From the NCBI RefSeq assembly GCF_051233475.1, contig NZ_JBKFGH010000013.1, positions 186,001 to 250,000 on the forward strand: a stretch of DNA of 64,000 nucleotides, read 5' to 3'. Both the position numbers and the translations under genes were made by a program. This DNA is from Bacillus_BU sp051233475 (GTDB lineage: Bacteria > Bacillota > Bacilli > Bacillales > Cytobacillaceae). Every line of letters starts with the position of its first letter. Positions within the stretch are counted from its first letter, which is position 1. This document shows, piece by piece, positions 52,903 through 61,757 of the stretch. The notes under the pieces were generated by a model, which searched no databases, had not been told where the DNA came from, and was given only the letters and a program-made list of their open reading frames with translations.

Positions 52903-53397
52903 ATGACATCCATCTATCAGAATCCTTATTTTAATGTAAAAGTCGACCGTGATATCCTGTCGCTAGAAAATAAGCTCGGGGGCTCAGCCATTTTGCCGGT
53001 AACTCCTGAGGTGAAAATTATGTTGCTCCATATCTACCGTCCTGCCATTCAATCCTATTCCCTGGAGATCCCTCGTGGTTTCGGCGAGATAGGAGAAGCA
53101 CCGGAAGAAACAGCCAAAAGAGAAATCATGGAAGAAATCTCTTGCGGCTGTAAACGGATTGAATCGTTAGGAACAATGTATGTTGACTCTGGATTGATGA
53201 ATACGAAAGTAAATCTGTTTATTGGGCTTGGTACTACTAGAGTCAAAGATGAAGTTCAAAAAGCAGAAGGAATTAAGGAAGTGCAGCTTTTTAGTTATGA
53301 TGAAGTACGCGCTATGGCATTAAACGGCCAAATCAACGACTCCTTTACCCTGGCCGCCATCCTCCGGTCGTGGAACCACCCGGTTTTTGGTTCATAA
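52903..53397 (+). CDS. Nudix hydrolase
   Basis: The 164-residue protein has a Nudix box at 59-81 (GFGEIGE...REIMEEIS), with all acidic residues; the usual glycine after EE-x is Ser80. Members hydrolyse nucleoside diphosphates linked to another moiety, including ADP-ribose and sugar nucleotides; the PRGFGE form resembles ADP-ribose or NDP-sugar pyrophosphatases. The frame opens at TTG 52876, but GAGGAG 9 nt before ATG 52903 fixes the start. It is the last gene of the rfbC operon. Confidence 0.88.
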   Translation: MTSIYQNPYFNVKVDRDILSLENKLGGSAILPVTPEVKIMLLHIYRPAIQSYSLEIPRGFGEIGEAPEETAKREIMEEISCGCKRIESLGTMYVDSGLMNTKVNLFIGLGTTRVKDEVQKAEGIKEVQLFSYDEVRAMALNGQINDSFTLAAILRSWNHPVFGS

Positions 53398-53419
53398 GTG
53401 GTTCATAGGTTTGGTGCAT

Positions 53420-53545
53420 AGGGATGGTTCTTGTGTTTCATTTTGATTAGGGGGGACGGTTCTCGTGTTTCATTTTTAATAGAATCAGTTAGAGGGATTG
53501 GGAACGGAAGAACCGTCCCTAAGTAACAGACCTAAGTAACAGAAA
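53420..53545. repeat. GGGACGGTTCT-type inverted repeats
   Basis: A degraded arm (GGGATGGTTCTTGTGTTTCA, about 53420-53440) and a second arm (GGGGACGGTTCTCGTGTTTC, about 53452-53471) face the inverse GAAGAACCGTCCCT ending at about 53520. Similar arms occur inside ywqA and upstream of the 56991 gene. Confidence 0.7.
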
Positions 53546-53558
53546 AGGGGAAAGTAAT

Positions 53559-56500
53559 GTGAGAAATAGTAAAAGGCGGACCATTTTATTAATTGTGATA
53601 ATGTTATTTTTCCAATGTTTTAATTTAAATCTATTATTTGATTCAAATGCTGACATTGTTAGTGCCGAAGAAAGTGGTCAACATCTTGTGGAGGTGCCTG
53701 ATGGATTTGTTGGTATATATTCCATCTCTGATTTAAATAGGGTTCGAGACAATCTTAGCGGGAAATATATTTTAATGAATGATCTGGATTTATCTGTCGC
53801 CACATCAGAAGGTGGAGATTTTTATAACGTCGGGGCCGGGTGGAATCCAATTGGTTCAGAGGCTACCCCGTTTACTGGGGTTTTCGATGGAAATGGCTTT
53901 AAAATTATTGGGATGAAAGTGCATTTAATAACGGATCAAAAAGCTTATGCAGGTTTGTTTGGATATGTAAAAGGCGCAGCAATTTCCAATTTAGGAATGG
54001 ATAGTAGTTTGATAACAGTAGATAATCAATCACTGGATTCAGCAACTTCGATTGCATATGCCGGTGGAATTGTTGGATATGCAAAAGACTTAACTATCAC
54101 TAATTCTTATAATACTGGAGATATTCAGACTACATCATTATTCAACGAGACCTATGCCGGAGGCTTAATCGGATATCTGGACTCCAGTTACAATAAAACT
54201 TCAACAGTAACTAATTCCTATAACACTGGTGATATTAATTCCAAAGCTTACTCCGGTGGGATAGCGGGGAAAATCTACCGTACTAATTTAACAAATATCG
54301 ATAATTCAGGTGATATTAATCTAGCAAGTAACATTAGTAGATATGTAGGTGGAATTGTTGGATATGGGAGCTATGCGAATATAACCGGAAGCAGTAATAG
54401 CGGGAGCATCGAATATGTCGATAACGGTGGGGGAATTGCGGGTTATCTTTCAAACTCAAAAATAGACTCTTCCTATAATAACGGGGATTTAACCGGAGCT
54501 GTCAGCTTTTCTACAGCGGGTGGAATTGTCGGGAGCATCTCAACGTCCTCTTCGATTAGCAACTCTTATAATAAAGGAAAGATTAGCAGTAATGCGGATT
54601 ACTCTGATGGGGGCGGGATCGCAGGGACATTATCGAGTAATTCTTCGATAATGAAGTCATATAATCAGGGAGATATAACAGTAGATTCCTCTGCGGGAGG
54701 AATTGTAGGTGAATTGTTTAGTTCCATCATTGTCCAAGCGTATAATTCAGGAAAAATATATGGATTTTGGTCAGGAGGAATTAACGGATATGCCTCTGGG
54801 GGGACAGTTAAAAACGCTTTTAATATCGGAGGTATAGGGGCAGACTATTGTTCCGGTGGGATTGCCGGTAAAGCTTCAAACCTAACCATTCAAAATAGTT
54901 ATAACATTAGTATGGTAAGCCACTCTTACTGGAATGGTTCTAGTGGAGCAATAGCTGGGGAATTTGCTGGAACGCTTATTAATAATTATTATCTTGATAA
55001 TATGTATAAAGGTGTTGGAGCGGGCATTGAAGAGGGGACAATGAAAAAGTCTTTTCCAGAAATGACCTCTCCGGAGACGTTTACTGGATTTGATTTTGCA
55101 ACAATCTGGACAACAGGGCAAAACTATCAATTTCATTTCCCAGAGCTTACTGGCATGGAGCTTGGTGGTCAGGAAAAAGCAGTGAAAATTACGATGAAAT
55201 CGTTACCCGAAAAAACAGTCTATATTCAAGGTGAAGAATTGGATGTAACCGGAGCAAGTATAACTGTTCTGACCAATTACGGTAATGTAATGGATAAAAC
55301 GGTGACTCGGGAAATGGTAGGTTCCTATTATAAAGATGATGTGGGGACACAATCATTGATCGTAACGTATGAAGGAGTTAAGACGTCTTTTACCGTCACG
55401 GTTGAAAAAGATGTAACTCCGCCGGAAAAGCCTATTGTTAATGAAGTGACGGACTTTTCAACAAATGTACAAGGTAAGGCGGAGCCGGGGTCGACGATAT
55501 GGATTAAAAGAAGTTCAACTGGAACTACGATCGGCAAAGGTACAGCATCCGCAGATGGGACATTCGATATACCGATATCCGTTCAGCCATCAGGAAGATT
55601 ATTATTGATCCAAGCGGTGGACAAGTATTATAACTGGAGTGAAGCAGCCGAGGTATGGGTAAAGGATACCATTCCTCCGGCAAAACCGATTGTCAATAAA
55701 GTGACCGACCAATCGATAACGATTACAGGATCTGCAGAAGGAAGTTCCTTCGTTTATGCCAAAGTGGGAGATCAAGAATGGATTACTGTGTCTGATCAAT
55801 ACGGCAACTTTAAGATTGACATTCCCAAGCTAAAGGGCGGAACTGTTATAGAAGTTTGGGTATGCGATTCCTCGTGGAACGAAAGCGAAAAGGTAAACGT
55901 GACGGTCGTGCCTGTTTCGGCGCCAACAAATTTTAAGGCCGTTTCAAGCACTTACAATAGTGCAAAATTAACCTGGACGGCAGTCAGCGGCGCTTCGGGG
56001 TATGAAATTTATCGAGCTACATCAAGTACAGGTACCTATACAAAAATAGCAACAACTACAAGTACTTCTTATCTAAATACAGGTTTGGACACAGGTAAAA
56101 CCTATTACTATAAAGTAAGAGCTTATTCGACGGGAACATCAACCAATTATACGAGTTTTAGTTCTGTCGTCTCTGTAAAGCCGGTGCTGTTAACACCAAT
56201 TTCAGTAAAGGCGACTTCATTGTCTTACAATAGTATTAAAACGAGCTGGGCAGCTGTAAGTGGAGCGAATGGGTATGAGGTATTTCGAGCAACTTCAAGT
56301 ACAGGAACGTATTCTCTTATTGGAACAACAACGTCAACTAGTTTTAATAATGGTGGATTGACAACGAATAAGTTATATTTTTATAAAGTTAGGGCTTATC
56401 GTACAGTTGGAAGTACGAAGGTTTATAGTAATTATTCTAGTATAGTTTCAGTTAAACCCATCCCTTCGGTGCCAACGAATTTCAAGGCAACGAGAGTAAG

Positions 56501-56738
56501 TTCAACCAGCCTTAAGCTAACATGGAGTTCAGTTACTTGCGCGAGCGGCTACGAAATTTACAGAGCTACATCAAGTACAGGAACCTACAGCCTCCTAAAA
56601 AGCACAACGTCCTTATACTATAATAATAGTAGTTTAACAACTGGAAGGACATATTATTACAAATTAAGAGCTTATAGAACTGTTGGCACAACTAAGGTAT
56701 ATAGCGGTTGGACAACTGTAATTAGTGCGAAACCTTGA
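53559..56738 (+). CDS. Large exported GLUG-repeat protein with Ig-like and FN3 modules
   Basis: The 1059-residue protein begins with a signal peptide or membrane anchor (about 8-40). A GLUG-repeat region (about 100-505, many GGIVGY/AGGIAG and SYNxG units) predicts a right-handed beta-helix as in adhesins. Then come a Big_3-like domain (about 540-617), two Big_6-like Ig domains (about 620-785) and three FN3 domains (from about 787). No LPXTG or SLH anchor is seen, so it is probably released or wall-associated non-covalently. GTG 53559 follows AAAAGGGG. It is likely a matrix or adhesion protein; no enzymatic motif is visible. Confidence 0.85.
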   Translation: MRNSKRRTILLIVIMLFFQCFNLNLLFDSNADIVSAEESGQHLVEVPDGFVGIYSISDLNRVRDNLSGKYILMNDLDLSVATSEGGDFYNVGAGWNPIGSEATPFTGVFDGNGFKIIGMKVHLITDQKAYAGLFGYVKGAAISNLGMDSSLITVDNQSLDSATSIAYAGGIVGYAKDLTITNSYNTGDIQTTSLFNETYAGGLIGYLDSSYNKTSTVTNSYNTGDINSKAYSGGIAGKIYRTNLTNIDNSGDINLASNISRYVGGIVGYGSYANITGSSNSGSIEYVDNGGGIAGYLSNSKIDSSYNNGDLTGAVSFSTAGGIVGSISTSSSISNSYNKGKISSNADYSDGGGIAGTLSSNSSIMKSYNQGDITVDSSAGGIVGELFSSIIVQAYNSGKIYGFWSGGINGYASGGTVKNAFNIGGIGADYCSGGIAGKASNLTIQNSYNISMVSHSYWNGSSGAIAGEFAGTLINNYYLDNMYKGVGAGIEEGTMKKSFPEMTSPETFTGFDFATIWTTGQNYQFHFPELTGMELGGQEKAVKITMKSLPEKTVYIQGEELDVTGASITVLTNYGNVMDKTVTREMVGSYYKDDVGTQSLIVTYEGVKTSFTVTVEKDVTPPEKPIVNEVTDFSTNVQGKAEPGSTIWIKRSSTGTTIGKGTASADGTFDIPISVQPSGRLLLIQAVDKYYNWSEAAEVWVKDTIPPAKPIVNKVTDQSITITGSAEGSSFVYAKVGDQEWITVSDQYGNFKIDIPKLKGGTVIEVWVCDSSWNESEKVNVTVVPVSAPTNFKAVSSTYNSAKLTWTAVSGASGYEIYRATSSTGTYTKIATTTSTSYLNTGLDTGKTYYYKVRAYSTGTSTNYTSFSSVVSVKPVLLTPISVKATSLSYNSIKTSWAAVSGANGYEVFRATSSTGTYSLIGTTTSTSFNNGGLTTNKLYFYKVRAYRTVGSTKVYSNYSSIVSVKPIPSVPTNFKATRVSSTSLKLTWSSVTCASGYEIYRATSSTGTYSLLKSTTSLYYNNSSLTTGRTYYYKLRAYRTVGTTKVYSGWTTVISAKP

Positions 56739-56769
56739 TAGGTGAATAGAGTTTAGTAATAAGAAAGAG

Positions 56770-56808
56770 CCTACCATCAAAATGATCAAATAAGATGGTG
56801 GGTTTTTT
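56770..56808 (+). terminator. Terminator after the GLUG protein gene
   Basis: CCTACCATC (56770-56778) pairs with GATGGTGGG (56794-56802), with a G-T wobble, followed by six T residues. Confidence 0.85.
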
Positions 56809-56919
56809 CTTTTAAATTTGTACTCTATTTTTCTTTTTGTTTTTGCAATATAATGAAGTGGAAAATGTTAATCTACCATTTTATAGGAGTTCTAGTAATT
56901 GATAGTATATCAAGAGATT

Positions 56920-56975
56920 GGGAACAGAAGAACCGTCCCTATGTATCACAAGGGGAACGGGAGAACCGTCCCTAA
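56920..56975. repeat. Two GAACCGTCCC repeats upstream of the RCC1-like gene
   Basis: GGGAACAGAAGAACCGTCCC (56920-56939) and GGGGAACGGGAGAACCGTCC (starting about 56952) are direct relatives of the 53500 repeat. The second runs straight into the AAGGAGG of the next gene. Confidence 0.7.
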
Positions 56976-56990
56976 GGAGGAGAAAATCTA

Positions 56991-59900
56991 TTGAAGCTGT
57001 TTTATAAGATAGGAACGTATATGATCATTTTTGCTCTACTGTTAAGTTATGTTCCTGCCAACATAATAGTGGGCGAGTTCAACCCGATTAAAGAAACGAA
57101 GGCTTCTGTTTTATTATCTAGAGAAGCTGCAAAAAAGTTTGAGGGGAATATTGCTGCAGGTTATCGAAATACTTCTTACATCCGAGCAGATGGGACAGTA
57201 GCTTCAACGGGGTATAACGGCTCAGGCCAAATAAACACCGGTGATTGGAATGATATTGTTAAAGTGGCTCCAGGCTTTTATCACACTGTCGGTTTAAAAA
57301 GCAACGGAACTGTCGTTGCAACAGGTCATAATCCTGATGGGCGAACGGAATTGACAGGATGGACGAATATCGTGGACATTGCAGCAGGGGATGGTTTTTC
57401 AGTGGGATTAACAAGGGATGGATCCATTGTTGCTGCTGGAGAAGAATCATCTTTTCGTGCAAATTTTAGTGATGCTAATGGGATTACTGCCATTGCAGCC
57501 GGGATGGAACATACGGTTGGCTTGAAAAACGATGGAACTGTAGTGGCTGCTGGCGATTATTCCTTTGGACAAGCAAATGTCACGGATTGGAAGGATATTG
57601 CTTCAGTCGTTGCCGGTGGCTATCATACTGTCGGTTTAAAAAAGGATGGCACAGTGGTTGCCGCAGGAGATAACAGATTTGGTCAGTTAGATGTTAATGA
57701 ATGGACAGACATTGTCTCTATTTCTACTAGCAGTACGGTAACACTGGGATTGAAAAGTGATGGCACCGTGGTTGCGGCTGGGTTTGATGGGTATTCTCAA
57801 AAGGCTGTATCTGATTGGAACAATATTGTTGCCATATCAGCAGGATATGAACATGTAATTGGTTTGAAAAGTGACGGTACCATTTTAACAGCTGGATACA
57901 GTGATTTTGGGCAAAGGGCTGTGAATGATTGGAATGATATAAAGTCTATATCTGCCGCCGGTTTTCAAACAGTTGGATTGAAAACGGATGGAACTGTAGT
58001 TGGAACAGGGAATAATGATTATGGTCAGCTTAATATAAGCGGCTGGAGTGGGATTAAAGCAGTTGCAGCTGGGTTTCATCACACTGTGGGCTTGAAAGAA
58101 GACGGAACTGTAGTAGCAACTGGGATGAATTCTTCCGGTCAGCTAAACGTCGGTGAATGGAAGGACATCGTAGCGGTCGTAGCAGGGATACAGTATACTG
58201 CTGGTTTAAAGAGTGATGGAACTGTGGTAGCGACTGGCTATGATTTTCAAGGACTAATCTCAGATGTTGGATACTGGAGTGATATCGTTGCTCTTTACGG
58301 CGGTGAATCCCATATTTTTGGAATAAAAAGTGATGGGACTGTTATTGGTTCAGGGACGAACCAAGAGGGCGGACAAAAAAATGTAGGAAATTGGACTAAT
58401 ATAGTCGCTGTTGCAACAGGGAATTCCCATACTGTTGGACTGAAAGACGACGGGACGTTGGTATTTGTCGGCTATGACAGCTATGGACTAATCTCGGATG
58501 CAAGAGAATGGACGAATATTATAGCGATTTCTGCCTGTCGGGATCATCAAGTTGGTTTGAAAAACGATGGTACAGTCGTTGCAAATGGTGATTTTACAGA
58601 TGGGGCAAAAAATATTAGTCAGTGGAAAGATATTGTTGCCATCAGTAGTGGATACAATCATGTTGTCGGGTTAAAAAGAGATGGAACCGTTGTAGCAACC
58701 AGGAATATTCCGGACGATCAAATTCTAAGTACTGAGAATATTTCAGTGAATAAGAAGGTTGTAAAACCTAATGATTTAGTAAATATTGATCTGAGAAATA
58801 ATGGGTTATACACCATTCAGGATAATCAATTCCAACTTATGAATGGGGACACCGTTTTATTTGATGGACAAATGACTATCGATGGTGAAACGGACCGTGC
58901 TATTTCATATACAGTAAAACCAAGTGATATTGGAAATATTACGCTAAAGTTTCCTGGTGTTTACGATTTATTCGGAAATCCGGTAACAAAACAAAATGCA
59001 TTTCAAGTCATTCCCTTACAATCATTAGTCTCCTCAAAAATACAGACAAAATCGGGAGATAAAATTACCTTAACAGCTACTTTTTATCAAAGTGTCAAAC
59101 CTGATTTTACAGTGGAATTGAGCGGGGGAGCAGATTTACAGGCAACACAAATGAATGAAGTGGTGGGAAGTAATGGCACAAAATTTACTCTCGACTACAC
59201 AGTGCCAAGTAATTATGTAGAAGGTCAAGTTGATGCTGCTGTACAAAATGTAACAACGGCAGATGGTACTGTATATGGCAGTTATACAGAAAATGCTGTT
59301 TTCGCAAAAACGAATAATCCACTCCCTATCCAATCGCTTACCGCATCAAAGACGCTTGGTAAAATAGGGGACAAAATAACGATTACTGCAGATTTCTCAG
59401 AAAGTGTTAAACCAGGTGTTCAGATCACGCTTGTTGGGGAAAATTTCACGCTACCGTCAGCGACAATGACGGAAGTAACCGGTAGTAATGGTAAAAAGTA
59501 TATCTATACCTACCCGGTTGTGGTAAATGTCAACGGCCCAATCTCTGCCCATATTACCAATGCTTATGACCAAAATGGAAGCTTGTATGGAGAATATCAA
59601 CATTCTAATTTATTTGTATCAGACGGCATGCCTCCATATGTTAAAGGAATGTCGGCCTCGGCAACCACTGGTAAACTTGGTGATAAAGTAGTTATTACTG
59701 CAACGTTCTCTGAGCCGATAAAACCGATTGTAAAACTATCATTCTATTATGGTGCTGTTTTATCGCCTACTGTAATGAAAGAAGTTCCCGGTACAAATCA
59801 AACCCAATATAGTTACGAATATACAATTGACCAATATGCTACAGGTCCGGTTTATGCAGACATTCGAGATGTTGAGGACTTAGCGGGCAATAAATACCCT

Positions 59901-61346
59901 GGTATTAATCGGGATGGCAGGTACTTTACCTTTAATTTATTTAATCCAGATGGTGTGAAACCAACTGTTCAAACCTTTTCTTCCGATAAAAACATATACG
60001 AAGCAGGGGATGTTGCATCCTTCACGGCCACATTAAGTGAACCGGTAAAATCGGGAGTGAAGATCAAGTTATCCGGGGCCATTAATGAAGAGTATGAAAT
60101 GACTCAGGTGGATGGCAAAACGTATGAGTTTTATTATGTCATTCCGAATGATCTATTTGGAAATGTGAATGTGGAGTTGCTTAATATTGAGGATTTAGTA
60201 GGGAATACCAATCAGTATTCAAAATCTAACGCCTTTTTTATCAGTGATCCAACAAATGCAAAACTATCAGCCATTTCAATAAAATCGGGAACGGTAACCT
60301 ATCCATTATCACCAAGCTTTTCACCGGAAGTCTATGAATATCGTACGACCGTTCCAAGTATTGTTTCCAGCATTAATGTTGGAGCAATTACCGAAGACCT
60401 AAACGCATCTGTAACAGGGCTTGGAACTGTAAATGTCAAACTGGGTGATAATGTCATTTTGTTAACATCAACTTCAAAAGATGGTACGAAAAAGACGTAT
60501 AAGCTCATCGTAACAGTAAAAGATATTGCACCAACAAACGTTAAGGCAAGCTCTAATTCTTATAATAGCGTTAAACTCACTTGGTCTGCAGTAAGCGGGG
60601 CATCGGGATATGAGATTTATAGATCTACATCCAGCACAGGAACTTTTTCTAAAATAGCATCTACTGCGAGTACCGCCTATATCAATACATCAGTGAACAC
60701 GGGAACTACTTATTACTATAAAGTTCGAGCCTACAAGACTGGAACAACAACGAAATATAGTAAATTTAGTTCAGTCGTTTCTGCTAAACCGATTCCGGCA
60801 ACGCCGAGTTCAGTTAAAGCAGCTTCATCGTCTTACAATAGTATAAAAACAAGCTGGGCTGCAGTAGCTGGTGCAAGCGGGTATGAGGTTTACCGGGCCA
60901 CATCCAGCACAGGAACTTACTCACGGATCGGAACGACGACCGCAACTAGCTATAATAATACCGGTCTGACAACAAATAAATCTTATTTTTATAAAGTTCG
61001 GGCTTATCGAACCGTTGGGACTACGAAGGTTTATAGTAATTATTCAAGTGTGGTTTCAGCCAAACCGATCCCTTCGGTACCAACGAATTTCAAGGCAACT
61101 AGAGTAAGCTCAACCAGCCTTAAGCTAACATGGAGTTCAGTTTCCGGGGCAAGCGGTTATGAAATATACAGAGCTACATCCAGCACGGGAACTTACAGCC
61201 TCCTAAAAAGTACGGCATCTTTATACTATACGAACAGTAGCTTAACAACAGGAAAGACTTATTTTTATAAAGCTAGGGCTTATAGAATGGTTGGAACAAC
61301 AAAGGTATATAGTGGGTGGACAACAGTGATTAGTGCAAGACCTTGA
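56991..61346 (+). CDS. Giant exported protein with RCC1-like, Ig-like, cadherin-like and FN3 modules
   Basis: The 1451-residue protein has an N-terminal signal sequence (about 5-28). Residues about 50-580 hold 14 copies of a 38-residue repeat (xHTVGLKxDGTVVAxGxN), which matches RCC1-type beta-propeller blades. A CARDB-like region, four Ig-like domains with GDKITITAxFSEPVKP motifs (about 680-1080), a cadherin-like domain (about 1087-1178) and three FN3 domains follow. It lacks LPXTG. TTG 56991 follows AAGGAGG. The FN3 block is nearly identical in DNA to that of the preceding gene. Probable role: surface or matrix binding. Confidence 0.85.
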   Translation: MKLFYKIGTYMIIFALLLSYVPANIIVGEFNPIKETKASVLLSREAAKKFEGNIAAGYRNTSYIRADGTVASTGYNGSGQINTGDWNDIVKVAPGFYHTVGLKSNGTVVATGHNPDGRTELTGWTNIVDIAAGDGFSVGLTRDGSIVAAGEESSFRANFSDANGITAIAAGMEHTVGLKNDGTVVAAGDYSFGQANVTDWKDIASVVAGGYHTVGLKKDGTVVAAGDNRFGQLDVNEWTDIVSISTSSTVTLGLKSDGTVVAAGFDGYSQKAVSDWNNIVAISAGYEHVIGLKSDGTILTAGYSDFGQRAVNDWNDIKSISAAGFQTVGLKTDGTVVGTGNNDYGQLNISGWSGIKAVAAGFHHTVGLKEDGTVVATGMNSSGQLNVGEWKDIVAVVAGIQYTAGLKSDGTVVATGYDFQGLISDVGYWSDIVALYGGESHIFGIKSDGTVIGSGTNQEGGQKNVGNWTNIVAVATGNSHTVGLKDDGTLVFVGYDSYGLISDAREWTNIIAISACRDHQVGLKNDGTVVANGDFTDGAKNISQWKDIVAISSGYNHVVGLKRDGTVVATRNIPDDQILSTENISVNKKVVKPNDLVNIDLRNNGLYTIQDNQFQLMNGDTVLFDGQMTIDGETDRAISYTVKPSDIGNITLKFPGVYDLFGNPVTKQNAFQVIPLQSLVSSKIQTKSGDKITLTATFYQSVKPDFTVELSGGADLQATQMNEVVGSNGTKFTLDYTVPSNYVEGQVDAAVQNVTTADGTVYGSYTENAVFAKTNNPLPIQSLTASKTLGKIGDKITITADFSESVKPGVQITLVGENFTLPSATMTEVTGSNGKKYIYTYPVVVNVNGPISAHITNAYDQNGSLYGEYQHSNLFVSDGMPPYVKGMSASATTGKLGDKVVITATFSEPIKPIVKLSFYYGAVLSPTVMKEVPGTNQTQYSYEYTIDQYATGPVYADIRDVEDLAGNKYPGINRDGRYFTFNLFNPDGVKPTVQTFSSDKNIYEAGDVASFTATLSEPVKSGVKIKLSGAINEEYEMTQVDGKTYEFYYVIPNDLFGNVNVELLNIEDLVGNTNQYSKSNAFFISDPTNAKLSAISIKSGTVTYPLSPSFSPEVYEYRTTVPSIVSSINVGAITEDLNASVTGLGTVNVKLGDNVILLTSTSKDGTKKTYKLIVTVKDIAPTNVKASSNSYNSVKLTWSAVSGASGYEIYRSTSSTGTFSKIASTASTAYINTSVNTGTTYYYKVRAYKTGTTTKYSKFSSVVSAKPIPATPSSVKAASSSYNSIKTSWAAVAGASGYEVYRATSSTGTYSRIGTTTATSYNNTGLTTNKSYFYKVRAYRTVGTTKVYSNYSSVVSAKPIPSVPTNFKATRVSSTSLKLTWSSVSGASGYEIYRATSSTGTYSLLKSTASLYYTNSSLTTGKTYFYKARAYRMVGTTKVYSGWTTVISARP
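57160..58740 (+). repeat. Fourteen 114-nt RCC1-like repeats
   Basis: The coding repeat period is 38 codons. Copies are diverged in DNA but keep the GLK-DGTVVA-G core; the last copy is partial. Fourteen blades would fit two seven-bladed propellers. Confidence 0.8.
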
Positions 61347-61465
61347 TACAGGGGGACGGTTCTCTTGTTGCTTTTTTTAATTTATTAGGTAATGCCTTTA
61401 TGTGTACGTAATAGACTGCTATATTCAAAAAATGGTTTATTAAAAATAAAAAAAGAAGTAAGTGG

Positions 61466-61512
61466 CTGACACAAAAAGACGTTAATTTACGGCACTTTTG
61501 TGTCAGTTTTTT
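61466..61512 (+). terminator. Terminator after the RCC1-like gene
   Basis: CTGACACAAAA (61466-61476) pairs perfectly with TTTTGTGTCAG (61496-61506), then six T residues. A lone GGGGACGGTTCTCTTGTTGC repeat arm at about 61350 precedes it. Between here and 61677 nothing else is seen. Confidence 0.85.
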
Positions 61513-61677
61513 GTGTCAGGATTTTCGGTGAGCAACTTGGTATACTAAGATCCGGTCTGGTACGCCCGAGTTTCTTGTTTCACAGCTTTGTATAAAATGG
61601 TGCAAAACACGCTTCGAAGATAAAGCTTCCCCCTGTCTTTCAAAATATTTTCCTTGCCTATAATAAGGTTAATATTA

Positions 61678-61714
61678 AAAGACTTAGCCTAATAAATAAC
61701 TCGGCTAAGTCTTT
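61678..61714. terminator. Bidirectional terminator between convergent genes
   Basis: AAAGACTTAGCC (61678-61689) pairs with GGCTAAGTCTTT (61703-61714). On the minus strand it follows the PPC protein gene by about 45 nt. Confidence 0.8.
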
Positions 61715-61757
61715 ATGTAAGAAAATTAATCTTGTTAGAGATGTAATAGCTGAAACC

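Noticed and set aside
57160..58740. Regular repeats considered as a CRISPR array
   Set aside because: The 114-nt period is coding and encodes protein repeats; no spacer-repeat structure or cas genes exist in the window.
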